From Ignavibacteria bacterium (GTDB lineage: Bacteria; Bacteroidota; Ignavibacteria; Kapaibacteriales; Kapaibacteriaceae), in assembly GCA_016707005.1 (NCBI GenBank), contig JADJIQ010000004.1, forward strand, positions 1-64,000: 64,000 bases of DNA, in the 5' to 3' direction. A program made the translations under genes and the position numbers. Below the pieces are notes generated by a model. That model saw only the letters and a program-made list of their open reading frames with translations, had not been told where the DNA came from and ran no database searches. Position 1 is the first letter of the stretch. Every line of letters begins with the position of its first letter. Below, piece after piece: positions 1 through 9,114 of this stretch.

Positions 1-1
1 A

Positions 2-2494
2 AAAATCCTGCCCGTCCTGATGGAGGACGAGATGCGGGATTCGTACCTCGATTATTCCATGTCGGTGATCGTTTCTCGTGCTCTTCCGGATGCACGGGAC
101 GGTATGAAGCCGGTTCACCGCCGGATCCTGTATGCCATGTACGAATTGGGTATGGCACCCAATCGACCATACAAGAAAAGCGCTCGTATCGTCGGGGAAG
201 TGCTGGGTAAGTACCACCCACACGGTGACTCAGCCGTGTATGACGCCATGGTGCGCCTTGCACAGCCGTGGTCGATGCGCTACCAACTCGTAGACGGACA
301 GGGCAACTTTGGATCGGTTGACGGAGACTCTCCGGCCGCTATGCGTTATACGGAAGCCCGTATGACCGGTCTGGCAATGGAAGTCTTGCGCGACATCGAT
401 AAGAACACGGTAGACTTCCGTTCGAACTTCGACGATTCCTTGCAAGAACCAACGGTCCTGCCGGCAGTTCTTCCAACCTTGCTCGTTAATGGTGCGAACG
501 GTATCGCCGTTGGTATGGCTACGAACATCCCGCCGCATAACCTGCGCGAGATCATCAACGGCATCCAAGCGGTTATCGCAGATCCGGCAATCGCAAACGA
601 AGAGCTGCTGAAGTATGTGACTGCGCCGGACTTCCCAACGGGCGGTATCATCTACGGCTATGAAGGTGTGCGTAATGCCTACACCACGGGTCGCGGAAAG
701 ATCCTCGTGCGTGCAAAGGCGATCACGGAGACCAATAAGCAGGGACGCGAAGCTATCATCATCAATGAGCTGCCGTACCAGGTTAGCAAGGCCGGACTCA
801 TTGAAAAGATCGCCGACCTCGTGAAGGCAAAGTCACTTGAGGATATCTCCGATATCCGTGATGAGTCTGACCGCGACGGAATGCGCATCGTGATCGAACT
901 CAAGCGTGATGGTGTGCCGATGGTTGTTCTTAACAACCTCTACAAGCACACACAGATGCAGGTGACGTTCGGCGTTATCATGCTTGCGCTTGTTAATGGT
1001 CGTCCGCGCATCCTCACGCTCAAGGAACTCATGGAAGAGTTCCTCAAGCACCGCAACGTGGTTGTTGTCCGTCGTACCCAATACGACCTGGATGCCGCTG
1101 AAAAACGCGCCCACATCTTGGAAGGCTTCATCATCGCTCTCGATAACATCGAGGCAGTGATCAAGACCATTCGTGAATCGAAGGACGCACAACAAGCTTC
1201 GGAGAGATTGCAGTCGCGCTTTGGTCTCTCAGAGATCCAAGCCAAGGCCATTCTCGACATGCGTCTCCAGCGCCTCACCGGCCTGGAGCGTGAGAAGATC
1301 CAAAACGAATACGCCGAGGTCATTCAGACCATCGAACGTCTGCGTGCCATCCTTGCAAGCAAGGACCTGCAGATGCAGATCATCGGAACAGAACTCAAAG
1401 AACTTGCCGAGAAGTACGGTGATGAGCGTCGCACGCAGGTTGTGTACGATGCCAAGGACTTCACGCTCGAAGACATGATCGCCAACGAAGAAGTGATCGT
1501 GTCGATCTCGCACAACGGATACATCAAGCGCACAGCTGTAACGACGTATCGTCGTCAGCATCGTGGCGGACGTGGTGTTGCCGGTGCCGGAACGTATGAG
1601 GACGATTGGGTAGAGCACCTCTTCCAAGCCTCTACGCACCACTACATGTTGTTCTTCACGGATCGTGGTCGCGTCTACCGTCAAAAGGTCTACGACATCC
1701 CAGAAGGCTCACGAAATGCCAAGGGGCGTTCCCTTGCAAATGTGATCCAGAAGCAGGCGGACGAAAAGGTAACGGCCTATCTGTCCGTTACAGACTTCGA
1801 CCGTGAGGATCTCTACATCTTCATGGCAACACGTAACGGCACGGTGAAGAAGACATCCCTCAAGGACTTTGCGAACGTCCGTTCCAACGGCATCATCGCG
1901 GTGAACCTTGATGACGATGACCGTTTGATCGGTGCACGTCTCACAGATGGTTCGATGGAGATCCTCATCGGTGCATCGAACGGTCTTGCCGTGCGATTCC
2001 CGGAAAAGGATGTTCGTCCGATGGGTCGCGCAGCCGCCGGCGTAAAGGGCATCTCCCTTGCCGAAAGCGCCTACGTGATCTCTCTCACCGCCGTCCGACG
2101 CAGCGATGCCCAGGTGATCGTTGTTGGCACGCGCGGATATGGAAAGCGCACGGTGGTTGATGAGTTCCGCATGACAAAGCGTGGCGCCAAGGGCGTGATC
2201 GCGATGAACATGACGGAGAAGACCGGACCGATCTGCGCCATTCTTGAAGTACACGACACGCAGGATCTTGTGGTGATCACCACCAACGGCATCCTCATCC
2301 GTCAGCAAGTAAAGGACGTCCGCCAGCTCGGTCGCAACACGCAGGGTGTGAAGCTGATCCGCCTCGAAGAGGGAGATCAGATCGCCGATATCACAACCGT
2401 TACGCGTGACGAAGACGACGAGGTGGATGGAATAGAAGGAGCAGAAGGCACGCCGGACACGAACGGTGCAGATACTCCTACACCAGATGCATAA
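2..2494 (+). CDS. gyrA: DNA gyrase subunit A, 5' end outside window
   Basis: Breakage-reunion subunit of DNA gyrase, which with GyrB introduces negative supercoils. The frame is open to the window edge (codons for KILPVL precede the first in-window ATG at 20). FCB-group GyrA proteins start a few residues before the aligned IEDEM-like segment, so the true start is probably just upstream and only a few codons are missing. Numbering from the ATG at 20, the catalytic Tyr is Y110 in AAMRYTEAR, and the quinolone-determining Ser and Asp (S71, D75 in GDSAVYD) are the wild-type residues. The C-terminal domain has a GyrA box, QHRGGRG, which argues for GyrA rather than ParC. The protein ends in an acidic D/E-rich tail. 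A strong intrinsic terminator follows the stop codon. Confidence 0.96.
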   Translation, partial: KILPVLMEDEMRDSYLDYSMSVIVSRALPDARDGMKPVHRRILYAMYELGMAPNRPYKKSARIVGEVLGKYHPHGDSAVYDAMVRLAQPWSMRYQLVDGQGNFGSVDGDSPAAMRYTEARMTGLAMEVLRDIDKNTVDFRSNFDDSLQEPTVLPAVLPTLLVNGANGIAVGMATNIPPHNLREIINGIQAVIADPAIANEELLKYVTAPDFPTGGIIYGYEGVRNAYTTGRGKILVRAKAITETNKQGREAIIINELPYQVSKAGLIEKIADLVKAKSLEDISDIRDESDRDGMRIVIELKRDGVPMVVLNNLYKHTQMQVTFGVIMLALVNGRPRILTLKELMEEFLKHRNVVVVRRTQYDLDAAEKRAHILEGFIIALDNIEAVIKTIRESKDAQQASERLQSRFGLSEIQAKAILDMRLQRLTGLEREKIQNEYAEVIQTIERLRAILASKDLQMQIIGTELKELAEKYGDERRTQVVYDAKDFTLEDMIANEEVIVSISHNGYIKRTAVTTYRRQHRGGRGVAGAGTYEDDWVEHLFQASTHHYMLFFTDRGRVYRQKVYDIPEGSRNAKGRSLANVIQKQADEKVTAYLSVTDFDREDLYIFMATRNGTVKKTSLKDFANVRSNGIIAVNLDDDDRLIGARLTDGSMEILIGASNGLAVRFPEKDVRPMGRAAAGVKGISLAESAYVISLTAVRRSDAQVIVVGTRGYGKRTVVDEFRMTKRGAKGVIAMNMTEKTGPICAILEVHDTQDLVVITTNGILIRQQVKDVRQLGRNTQGVKLIRLEEGDQIADITTVTRDEDDEVDGIEGAEGTPDTNGADTPTPDA

Positions 2495-4496
2495 CCCCCA
2501 CCAGGTGAAGGCCATCTTCACCTGGTGGTGTTTTTTCTGCATCGGTGTTCTCGCGCCCATGCAGGCGCTGTCGCAAGCCCAAGCACCCGCACAGGGTGCG
2601 CCGCCGGCACAGCCCCCTGCGCGCGATACAGCGTTTACGCAACGAACTGTGGTCGTTACCGATTCAATGCCCGCCCCATGGCGGGCATTGGGTCGGCTGA
2701 CCGCTTCTGACGTTGAGACGGAGACGCAGATCACCAAGCTCGACATGCGAAAGCTGCAGTATGGTGCGCTTGCCGATGCTCTCTATCGAGGCACACATTG
2801 GATGCCGCTTTCCCACGGCGGATTCGGTCAGAATGACGGACTGAGTGTAATGGGCGGTATGAATGTTGACCTTGCTGTGAGCATCAACACTCGCCCCCTA
2901 ATAGAATCGTGGTCGGGCACATACCAATTGATCCAAGCCCAACCCGCCGGACTGGAACGTGTCGAGATCCTCACCGGTACTGATGCTGTTGGTCTTGCCC
3001 CTAGCATGACGCTGACGGCGATGAACATGCAGTCGATGATCCACAACAGCGCTACCCCCTATACCGCCCTGTGGTATCATCAAGGAGGGGGCGATATCGT
3101 TGCCATGGACGGAACGTTCTCGCAGAATGTGGCGGAGAACTTCAATGTTACGGTTGGTGTAAAGCGCAGCGGAGCCAATGGACGTTATACCAATACGAGT
3201 TTCGATATCTGGAATGTGCGCGCGGCAGTTCGATGGACGATGAGCCCGCGATCGCACCTGATGGTGTCGTATGAATTGGCATCGCTAAACACAGGTCTTT
3301 GGGGAGGTGTACGGTATGCCGGACTCTCCACGGAGTTCACGGAAGATGCGGCACCGCCGGTCAACTTCGCATTAGCAGATAACACGCGACGTCACGATAT
3401 CACAGCCAACTTTGCACAGGTCATGGCCGATGATTCATCAAGCGTGATCACGGCAACTCTGTTCGGCACGTATTCAGCAGTTCGACGCTATGGAGATTCT
3501 GCGAACTACAACACGACAGGTGATACACTCGAGGGGTCGCTTCGGACGGCCGCTGTTCTTGGAGCTCAGGTACGCTATGATCAAACGATCGGTGTGATGC
3601 GCCTACGCATCGGAGTCATCTCGGATCTCACGAGACGGCCTACCGAAACAATGGGTTCTTCAGGAACACTGGAGCCATATAATCTGGACTACTCGAATTC
3701 CCAGGCCTTTGGTCACATTACGTTTGATCTCACGCCATCGTTGGTCTTTCGTGGTGCGGCTCGCTTGGCGTTGCAGGATTCGCGGTTCATGGTTGGGGCA
3801 GGAGCCGGACTCCGACTTCTCACGTACGATGGTCACTATTCTGTTGATGCGTCCACATCTGAACGAGCCCCCTTTGAAACTGAGGGATACGGTCTCGACG
3901 CTGAACGTCATTACCTCTTTTCAGCCAGCGGACAGTGGAACACAAAGAACATCCACGCATCGGCCACGGCCTATGCCCGCTTCATTAACGATCCGATCGT
4001 AGCTGTCGGAGTTGTCAACAACGGCGTCTATACAAGTGCCACATCCTCTAACGCTTCATCGCGGATGATCCTTGGCGTTGCAGCCGACGCAACGTGGCGA
4101 CTAGGGGACATCGAGGTACGTCCGGTAGTGCGTGTCACACGTTCAACAACCACCGACGTCGAGGACCAACGTTTCCCGTTGATGATGGGCGACCTCTCTG
4201 TTGCCTACGTCTATGAGGTAGGTCGTAATTCTGTACGGTTGGGAGTGAGCGGACGCTGGCTCAGTGAAGCACGGTTGCCGCAGTACGTAGCCCCTTCCTG
4301 GACGTATGTGGAACCCACGATGAAGTCCGGCGATCAGTATGACGGACTCAACGTCTTCCTCATGGCCATGGTTGGGAATGCAACCGTCCGCGCATCATAT
4401 GAGAACATCCTCGGTCAGCGCTGGTATACCACCTCGTACGCACCGGAGATCACACGCGCAATTCGATTGAGCGTTGATTGGTCGTTCTTCGACTGA
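2487..4496 (+). CDS. TonB-dependent-receptor-like outer membrane beta-barrel protein
   Basis: Probable outer-membrane receptor or porin of the TonB-dependent family, about 669 residues. A signal peptide ([17 protein letters not shown]...ALSQA) is followed by a short segment with a TonB-box-like QRTVVVTD. Next comes a plug-like domain (LADALYRG..., [10 protein letters not shown] at roughly residues 95-170), then alternating amphipathic strands ending in an aromatic strand (VDWSFFD), as outer-membrane barrels do. The start is uncertain: ATG 2487 and GTG 2505 both give a usable signal peptide, while an earlier in-frame ATG at 2466 only adds length within gyrA. It has no carboxypeptidase-like N-terminal domain. 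The substrate is unknown. The ExbBD/TonB set at 31.8-34.5 kb could energise it. Confidence 0.72.
   Translation: MHNPHQVKAIFTWWCFFCIGVLAPMQALSQAQAPAQGAPPAQPPARDTAFTQRTVVVTDSMPAPWRALGRLTASDVETETQITKLDMRKLQYGALADALYRGTHWMPLSHGGFGQNDGLSVMGGMNVDLAVSINTRPLIESWSGTYQLIQAQPAGLERVEILTGTDAVGLAPSMTLTAMNMQSMIHNSATPYTALWYHQGGGDIVAMDGTFSQNVAENFNVTVGVKRSGANGRYTNTSFDIWNVRAAVRWTMSPRSHLMVSYELASLNTGLWGGVRYAGLSTEFTEDAAPPVNFALADNTRRHDITANFAQVMADDSSSVITATLFGTYSAVRRYGDSANYNTTGDTLEGSLRTAAVLGAQVRYDQTIGVMRLRIGVISDLTRRPTETMGSSGTLEPYNLDYSNSQAFGHITFDLTPSLVFRGAARLALQDSRFMVGAGAGLRLLTYDGHYSVDASTSERAPFETEGYGLDAERHYLFSASGQWNTKNIHASATAYARFINDPIVAVGVVNNGVYTSATSSNASSRMILGVAADATWRLGDIEVRPVVRVTRSTTTDVEDQRFPLMMGDLSVAYVYEVGRNSVRLGVSGRWLSEARLPQYVAPSWTYVEPTMKSGDQYDGLNVFLMAMVGNATVRASYENILGQRWYTTSYAPEITRAIRLSVDWSFFD
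2498..2538 (+). terminator. Intrinsic terminator of gyrA, inside the next gene's signal sequence
   Basis: A perfect 13-bp stem (2498-2510 with 2516-2528), loop GCCAT, is followed by TG and a T6 run. It begins four bases after the gyrA stop. It also lies inside the start region of the downstream outer-membrane gene, where the stem and T-run encode the hydrophobic signal-peptide core. Confidence 0.85.
2665..2690 (+). promoter_or_regulatory. Perfect 11-bp inverted repeat in the receptor-like gene
   Basis: CAATGCCCGCC (2665-2675) pairs with GGCGGGCATTG (2680-2690) across a CCAT loop. No T-run follows, so it is not an intrinsic terminator. It is the second strong hairpin in the first 200 bases of this gene. 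A role in mRNA stability or translation is possible but not shown. Confidence 0.35.
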
Positions 4497-4507
4497 GGAA
4501 TCCCATA

Positions 4508-4536
4508 TTGCAGTCAGGAGGTATTCATGACTGCAA
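4508..4536 (+). promoter_or_regulatory. Hairpin presenting the Shine-Dalgarno site of the acyl-CoA ligase gene
   Basis: TTGCAGTCA (4508-4516) is complementary to TGACTGCAA (4528-4536). The 11-base loop holds the GGAGG ribosome-binding site, and the start codon (4527-4529) sits at the closing edge of the stem. Such a structure could modulate initiation. I infer this from the sequence alone. Confidence 0.45.
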
Positions 4537-6326
4537 CAACGATCCCGGAGATGTTCCTCAGCGTCTGTGCACGCTATGAAGGAAACCCCAACAAGATCGC
4601 CTACACCCATCGCAGTGAAGGGGCTTGGCACCCACTGACACATGAAGAGGTGCGCCAGCAAGTGGAACTCTTTGCTGACGGACTCCTCAGGTATGGCCTG
4701 GCTCCGGGAGAACGCGTAGGAGTTGTAAGTGAGAACCGCACGGAATGGGTAGTGGTGGATTTTGCGATGGCAGGCATTGGCATCGTAGACGTACCGATCT
4801 TTCCCACACTCACAGCACACCAAGAGCAGTTCATCTTCAACAACTGCGAAGCAACGGCCATCATCGTCTCCAATGCCGCCCAGCTACGCAAGGTTCTAGA
4901 GGTCTGGGATGAAATGCCAACGGTTCGACTCATCATTACGATGAACGAACATCTATCGGACAATCCTCGCATTGTGAGTATGCAGTCGGTGATGGAACGC
5001 AGCAGGGCAGAGAGCACCCCACAGGAGCGGAGAACGAAATTCACAACCCTTGCATCTCGAGTACGATCAGAAGATCTCCTCACGCTTATCTACACAAGCG
5101 GTACCACGGGAAATCCAAAGGGTGTGATGCTTACACATCGAAACCTTACAGCCAATGTTGACAGCGCACTTCACACGATCGATGTTACGGAGACGGATTC
5201 GTTTCTGTCGTACCTACCGATGTGTCATAGCTATGAACGCATGACCGGACATTACCTAGCCTTTGCCGCCGGCGCATCGGTCTACATAGCCGAATCGATC
5301 GAGTCCGTAGCAGAGTTGATGAAGGAAGTGAAGCCCACGATCATGACGTCGGTCCCTCGACTCTTCGAACGTATTCGTGCGCGTGTCCTCGGTGCCGTTG
5401 AGCGCGATTCACCTATCAAACAGAAGATCTTCCGCTGGGCAATGAAGGTAGGCGAACGTTATGACGAAGGGGATCGTGGAGTGTTCACCGTTCTTCAGCG
5501 GGCGATTGCCGACAAACTGGTATTCTCCAAGATCCGGGAACGAACCGGTGGTCGATTGCGGTTCTTTGTGTCAGGGGGCGCAGCACTCAACCACGAGGTT
5601 GGACGGTTCTTCCGCATCATCGGTCTCACCATCGTAGAAGGATATGGTCTTACGGAAACTTCTCCCGTGATATCGGCTCACCGACTCGGTGATGTGGTAC
5701 TCGGCACCGTGGGTCCTCCATTGCCGGGCGTGGAGGTGCGTATTGCCGAAGACGGAGAGATCCTTGCGCGCGGACCAAGCATCATGAAGGGATATTGGAA
5801 CGATGACGCGGCAACACGAGAGTGTATCGACGCGGATGGCTGGCTGCATACCGGCGACATCGGAGAGTTCACCGAAAAGGGTCACCTCCGCATCACAGAC
5901 CGCAAGAAACACCTCCTTGTCTCAAGCGGTGGTAAGAACATCGCTCCAGGTCCGATCGAAGCATTGATCATGCAAAGCCCCTTGATCGATCAAATGATGC
6001 TTGTTGGTGATGCCAGAGAATTCTGCACGGCACTGATCGTGCCGGACGCAGAGGCCGTAAGGACCTGGGCTGAGAAAAACACCGTGAAGTATGAGTCACA
6101 GGAAACATTGTGGACTTCTCCGGAGTTGCATCGAGCCATGGAGGCCGACATCAATAAACTACAGCGAGAGCTCCCCAAATACGAACGTGTACGTCGCTTT
6201 GCGGTGATCACCAAACCCTTCACTGTTGAGAACGGCCTCCTCACACCAACGCTGAAGGTCAAACGCAAGGCGGTGCTCGCCGCACATGCCGAGACAATCG
6301 ATCATCTGTATGAAAGACCTGAATGA
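4527..6326 (+). CDS. Long-chain fatty-acid--CoA ligase (AMP-forming)
   Basis: Activates a fatty acid with ATP and CoA through an acyl-adenylate. The 599-residue length fits FadD15/long-chain acyl-CoA synthetases. The P-loop-like motif [11 protein letters not shown] lies near residue 190, the adenylate motif GYGLTETSP near 372, and the C-terminal subdomain carries the hinge TGDIGE and [10 protein letters not shown]. The start has the best Shine-Dalgarno in the window (GGAGG, 5-6 bases upstream), held in a hairpin loop. The stop overlaps the next gene as ATGA. The neighbouring type III PKS suggests that it supplies acyl-CoA starter units to that enzyme, although a general beta-oxidation or lipid role is also possible. 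Confidence 0.9.
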   Translation: MTATTIPEMFLSVCARYEGNPNKIAYTHRSEGAWHPLTHEEVRQQVELFADGLLRYGLAPGERVGVVSENRTEWVVVDFAMAGIGIVDVPIFPTLTAHQEQFIFNNCEATAIIVSNAAQLRKVLEVWDEMPTVRLIITMNEHLSDNPRIVSMQSVMERSRAESTPQERRTKFTTLASRVRSEDLLTLIYTSGTTGNPKGVMLTHRNLTANVDSALHTIDVTETDSFLSYLPMCHSYERMTGHYLAFAAGASVYIAESIESVAELMKEVKPTIMTSVPRLFERIRARVLGAVERDSPIKQKIFRWAMKVGERYDEGDRGVFTVLQRAIADKLVFSKIRERTGGRLRFFVSGGAALNHEVGRFFRIIGLTIVEGYGLTETSPVISAHRLGDVVLGTVGPPLPGVEVRIAEDGEILARGPSIMKGYWNDDAATRECIDADGWLHTGDIGEFTEKGHLRITDRKKHLLVSSGGKNIAPGPIEALIMQSPLIDQMMLVGDAREFCTALIVPDAEAVRTWAEKNTVKYESQETLWTSPELHRAMEADINKLQRELPKYERVRRFAVITKPFTVENGLLTPTLKVKRKAVLAAHAETIDHLYERPE

Positions 6327-7120
6327 CCCTTCGTGAAGCGATACGATCGCGGAAGACATCAAACGGACACTTCGATCCGCGTCCGGTGTCGATCGAACAT
6401 CAACGTATGCTCGTAGAAGCAGCAGAGCGCGCACCGAGTCATTTCAACTCACAACCGTGGCGGTTCATCCTCATCGACGATCCGCAGGTACGCTCTCAGA
6501 TCGCTACTATCGGCGGACGAACCATGACGCAGCTCATCGAAGGGGGCTCCTTCTTCACCCGCTACAGAAAATATTTCCGCTTCTCACAAGAGGAGATGGA
6601 TGAGCGTAGAGATGGCATCTTCATCGATCAAATGCCGATGGCGCTTCGCCCCTTCATCAAGCAGGTGTTCTCAGATAACGTGATGAATGTTCTGTCGAAG
6701 CTTGGTGTTGCAAAACTCCTGGGCGAAGACAACCGCAAGTTGATCGAGGGGAGCCCCTTACTCCTTGCTGCACTACTCACGAAGGAAGAATACAAACCGG
6801 GTGAGCTCTCCGGATACTATTGCACACTATCGCTGGGCATGGCCATTGAACACGTGTGGCTGATGACGGGGGAGTTGGGTATGGGTATACAGTTCGTTTC
6901 AACGCCCATGGAGATCCCTGAGGCATGGGATGAGTTGAAGTCGATCCTGAACGTCCCCGATGACCTTGAGCTCATGGCTGTGTACCGTCTCGGATACCTT
7001 CCACCCGAGAAGCAACGTCCGCGTATCGATTGGCGAAGCGACCATCGCAAGAGACTTTCACAGATCGCGTTTCGCAATACCTGTGCTACACCAGAGCCGG
7101 ATGCTCCGTCAACCTTATGA
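6323..7120 (+). CDS. Nitroreductase-family flavoprotein
   Basis: FMN-dependent NAD(P)H oxidoreductase of the nitroreductase fold, 265 residues. The N-terminal part has the family pattern [15 protein letters not shown] and the FMN-contacting [12 protein letters not shown] (about residues 37-48). The C-terminal part has [10 protein letters not shown] and [14 protein letters not shown], matching the usual GYP-like tail segment. The central alpha-helical insertion (about residues 75-150) is longer than in minimal nitroreductases. It is translationally coupled to both neighbours by ATGA overlaps, which ties it to the acyl-CoA ligase and PKS. A redox tailoring role in that pathway is inference. Confidence 0.82.
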   Translation: MTLREAIRSRKTSNGHFDPRPVSIEHQRMLVEAAERAPSHFNSQPWRFILIDDPQVRSQIATIGGRTMTQLIEGGSFFTRYRKYFRFSQEEMDERRDGIFIDQMPMALRPFIKQVFSDNVMNVLSKLGVAKLLGEDNRKLIEGSPLLLAALLTKEEYKPGELSGYYCTLSLGMAIEHVWLMTGELGMGIQFVSTPMEIPEAWDELKSILNVPDDLELMAVYRLGYLPPEKQRPRIDWRSDHRKRLSQIAFRNTCATPEPDAPSTL

Positions 7121-8154
7121 TCAACGTTCGAATCGATGGTATAGGTACGGCCTCACCGGAATACATTGTTGATCAAGAGATCGTGCGTGCAACGGTAGAG
7201 CGAGTGTTCGGCGAGTCCGTGCAGGATCTGTCGAGATTACTCCACGTTTTTGAGCACGGTCACATTCAAACCCGACGCTTCGTACGTCCACCCGAGTGGT
7301 ATGCCACGGAGCATGGATTCGCTGAATCAAATGCCGTCTATGCCGAGAGCGCCGTACGTCTTGCCACCGAAGCAGCACGCGTGGCACTTGCCGGACGTGA
7401 GAAGGAAGTTGTTGGGATCGTTGTTGCAAGCACAACGGGGATCATGACGCCGTCGCTCGATGCAGCCCTGATCCAAACGCTCGGACTTTCACTCCACACC
7501 AAACGTCTACCGATCTTCGGACTCGGTTGCGCTGCGGGTGTTGCCGGACTTGCTCGGGCCGCCGAGATGTCGCGCGCACTTGGTGGCGGACTCGTCCTCT
7601 TCGTCGCCGTAGAGATCTGCAGCGTCACTTTCCAACAGTCGGACACATCGAAGTCCAACATCGTTGGCAGTTCCATCTTCGGTGATGGCGCCGCCGCTGT
7701 CTGCGTCAGCTCCAACGGCACCGGCCCAACGATCCTTGGCGGCTACAGCACCTTGTTCCCGGACACCGAAGACATCATGGGCTGGGACGTTGCAGACACA
7801 GGACTTCGCGTTCGTTTCTCCCGAGACATCCCGAGCTTTGTTCGACAACACCTCCCAACAGTGCTTGATGACGCCTGTGCCTCATGGTCAATCGCACGAA
7901 ACGAGATCACGTCGATCATCGCCCATCCAGGCGGTGCAAAGGTCCTCGATGCCTATGCAGAGGCAACCGGAATGCCCCCTTCAACCTTCACCATCGCCCG
8001 CAACATCCTGCGCGATTACGGCAACATGTCAAGCGTCAGTGTCCTCTTCGTCCTCAATGAATTCCTCAACACAACCAATACACCAGGATACGCCATCATG
8101 AGCGCCCTTGGACCAGGGTTTAGTGCGGAGCAATTACTAGTTACTAGTTACTAG
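7117..8154 (+). CDS. Type III polyketide synthase (chalcone/alkylpyrone synthase-like)
   Basis: Homodimeric ketosynthase of the chalcone-synthase family, expected to extend an acyl-CoA starter with malonyl-CoA to a pyrone or resorcinol. From ATG 7117 it has 345 residues. The Cys-His-Asn triad is visible: C138 in [12 protein letters not shown]270 in [10 protein letters not shown] and N303 in [10 protein letters not shown]. The C-terminal GPGFSAE loop is also typical. A longer in-frame ATG at 7030 lies inside the nitroreductase gene; ATG 7117 overlaps its stop as ATGA and starts at the domain edge. The last residues (LLVTSY) and the stop are encoded by a tandem heptamer array. A FabH-like role is less likely because a real fabH is present at 39293. 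The pairing with a downstream methyltransferase resembles Bacillus bpsA-bpsB. Confidence 0.88.
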   Translation: MINVRIDGIGTASPEYIVDQEIVRATVERVFGESVQDLSRLLHVFEHGHIQTRRFVRPPEWYATEHGFAESNAVYAESAVRLATEAARVALAGREKEVVGIVVASTTGIMTPSLDAALIQTLGLSLHTKRLPIFGLGCAAGVAGLARAAEMSRALGGGLVLFVAVEICSVTFQQSDTSKSNIVGSSIFGDGAAAVCVSSNGTGPTILGGYSTLFPDTEDIMGWDVADTGLRVRFSRDIPSFVRQHLPTVLDDACASWSIARNEITSIIAHPGGAKVLDAYAEATGMPPSTFTIARNILRDYGNMSSVSVLFVLNEFLNTTNTPGYAIMSALGPGFSAEQLLVTSY

Positions 8155-8269
8155 TTACTAGTTACTAGTTACTAGTTACTAGTTACTAGTTACTGGTTAC
8201 TCAGTTACTTAGTTACTTAGTTACATAGTTACATAGTTACTTAGTTACATGGTTACGAGGTTACATTAG
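8134..8269 (+). repeat. Tandem heptamer/octamer array (TTACTAG, degenerating to TTAC[AT]TAG)
   Basis: Eight perfect TTACTAG units run from 8134 to 8189. After one TTACTGG they give way to octamers (TTACTCAG, TTACTTAG, TTACATAG, TTACATGG and similar) up to 8269. The first units encode the PKS C-terminus and its stop. The heptamer has a stop codon in every frame of both strands (TAG forward; CTAGTAA in reverse), so it blocks translation whatever the copy number. Confidence 0.95.
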
Positions 8270-8336
8270 CACATTAGCACATTAGCACATTAGCACATTA
8301 GCACATTAGCACATTAGCACATTAGCACATTAGCAC
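8265..8336 (+). repeat. Tandem octamer array (ATTAGCAC)9
   Basis: Nine perfect ATTAGCAC units directly abut the upstream array and end two bases before the TTG start of the methyltransferase gene. Because 8 is not a multiple of 3, TAG recurs in each forward frame every 24 bases, and TAA does so in reverse. Copy-number change would alter the spacing between any upstream signals and the start. Confidence 0.95.
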
Positions 8337-8337
8337 A

Positions 8338-8880
8338 TTGCTCGAACTCCTCACCACCATCCTCATCCTTCAACGCCTATCAGAATTGGTGATGGCACGT
8401 CGTAACGAACGGCGGGCGAAGGCGCGTGGTGGAGTTGAGTATGGGGCTGGGCATTATCCCGTGATCGTGCTCTTGCATGTGTTGTGGTTCGTTGGCTTCA
8501 TCACAGAGAGTGTCGTTCGTGGGAATGGTCACGAGCTTGTAGGCACTTCAACTCTATGGCCGATCTGGGCAACGGTCTTTGTTGCCGCCCAAGCATTGCG
8601 CTATTGGGCCATCTCGTCATTGGGAGATGCGTGGAACACACGGATCATCATCGTTCCCGGCAAACGTCTGGTACGCACCGGACCCTACAAGTTCATCCCG
8701 CATCCAAACTACGTTGCGGTGATCATGGAGTTCATCGCCGTTCCACTTCTTGTCAATGCACCAATAACGGCTGTGGTAGGAACCGTGCTGAATCTTGCGT
8801 TGCTGGTGCTGGTGAGGGTGCCGGCGGAGAGGAAAGCTCTCTCGAACAGTGAACAGCGAACAGTGAACAGCGAACAGTGA
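8338..8880 (+). CDS. Isoprenylcysteine carboxyl methyltransferase-family membrane protein
   Basis: Integral membrane SAM-dependent methyltransferase, about 180 residues with four or more hydrophobic helices. The SAM-binding signature of the ICMT family is present: RLVRTGPYKFIPHPNYVAV, with a preceding RYWAISSLG. The start is probably TTG 8338, since an in-frame TAG in the octamer array closes the frame at 8323-8325 and no ATG is available near the N-terminus; a start altered by repeat expansion is possible. The last dozen residues (SNSEQRTVNSEQ) are encoded by a heptamer array. In Bacillus the same family next to a type III PKS (BpsB) O-methylates alkylpyrones, and I infer the same here. Confidence 0.8.
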   Translation: MLELLTTILILQRLSELVMARRNERRAKARGGVEYGAGHYPVIVLLHVLWFVGFITESVVRGNGHELVGTSTLWPIWATVFVAAQALRYWAISSLGDAWNTRIIIVPGKRLVRTGPYKFIPHPNYVAVIMEFIAVPLLVNAPITAVVGTVLNLALLVLVRVPAERKALSNSEQRTVNSEQ

Positions 8881-8912
8881 ACAGCGAACAGTGAACAGCG
8901 AACAGCGAACAT
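8844..8912 (+). repeat. Tandem heptamer array GAACAG[C/T]
   Basis: Nine units alternating GAACAGT and GAACAGC run from 8844 to 8906 and degenerate to GAACATA. They overlap the 3' end of the methyltransferase gene and provide its stop codon (TGA at 8878-8880). Confidence 0.92.
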
Positions 8913-8914
8913 AA

Positions 8915-8977
8915 AACAGCGAACAGCGAACACAGAATTAAACAGAGTTCTCTGTTCTGTGTTCGCTGTTCGCTGTT
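8915..8977. terminator. Large hairpin between convergent methyltransferase gene and tRNA
   Basis: A 23-bp perfect stem (8915-8937 with 8955-8977) is built from the same heptamer family in opposite orientation. Its 17-base loop contains a further CAGAG/CTCTG hairpin. On the minus strand a T4 run follows the stem. Its position between two convergent transcripts fits a bidirectional terminator made from repeats. Confidence 0.6.
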
Positions 8978-8993
8978 CGCTGTTCTGCGTTCT

Positions 8994-9070
8994 TGGTACC
9001 GGAGGAGGGACTTGAACCCCCGACACATGGATTATGATTCCATTGCTCTAACCACCTGAGCTACTCCGGC
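8994..9070 (-). tRNA. tRNA with CAT anticodon (elongator Met or Ile2)
   Basis: A full cloverleaf is readable on the minus strand. The acceptor GCCGGAG pairs with CTCCGGT (G1-U72 wobble), the D arm is GCTC...GAGC, the anticodon stem ATGGA/TCCAT closes loop ATCATAA, the T arm is GGGGG/CCCTC with TTCAAGT, the discriminator base is A, and CCA is encoded. The absence of three G-C pairs in the anticodon stem and the presence of pairing at position 1 exclude initiator tRNA. CAT could be elongator Met or lysidine-modified Ile2; sequence alone does not settle this. Confidence 0.93.
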
Positions 9071-9081
9071 ATCGCGGGCCA

Positions 9082-9089
9082 CAAAGATA
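9082..9089 (-). promoter_or_regulatory. -7 promoter element TATCTTTG before the tRNA
   Basis: TATCTTTG on the minus strand sits 11 bases upstream of the tRNA 5' end and matches the FCB-type -7 box TAnnTTTG exactly. I see no TTTG at the ideal 19-21 base spacing, so only the -7 half is supported. Confidence 0.5.
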
Positions 9090-9114
9090 AGAATTGCTCG
9101 CAAATCATCGATGT

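Noticed and set aside
1709..2746. 345-codon minus-strand ORF across gyrA
   Set aside because: It is antisense to a clear gyrA and contains no domain-like pattern; its length comes from gyrA codon bias.
7117..8154. Type III PKS gene as an extra fabH
   Set aside because: A canonical FabH is at 39293, and this protein lacks the FabH-type PHQAN motif, having AHPGG and GNMSS as in chalcone synthases.
8134..8336. Possible CRISPR array in the TTACTAG/ATTAGCAC repeats
   Set aside because: Units are 7-8 bases with no spacers; these are simple tandem repeats.
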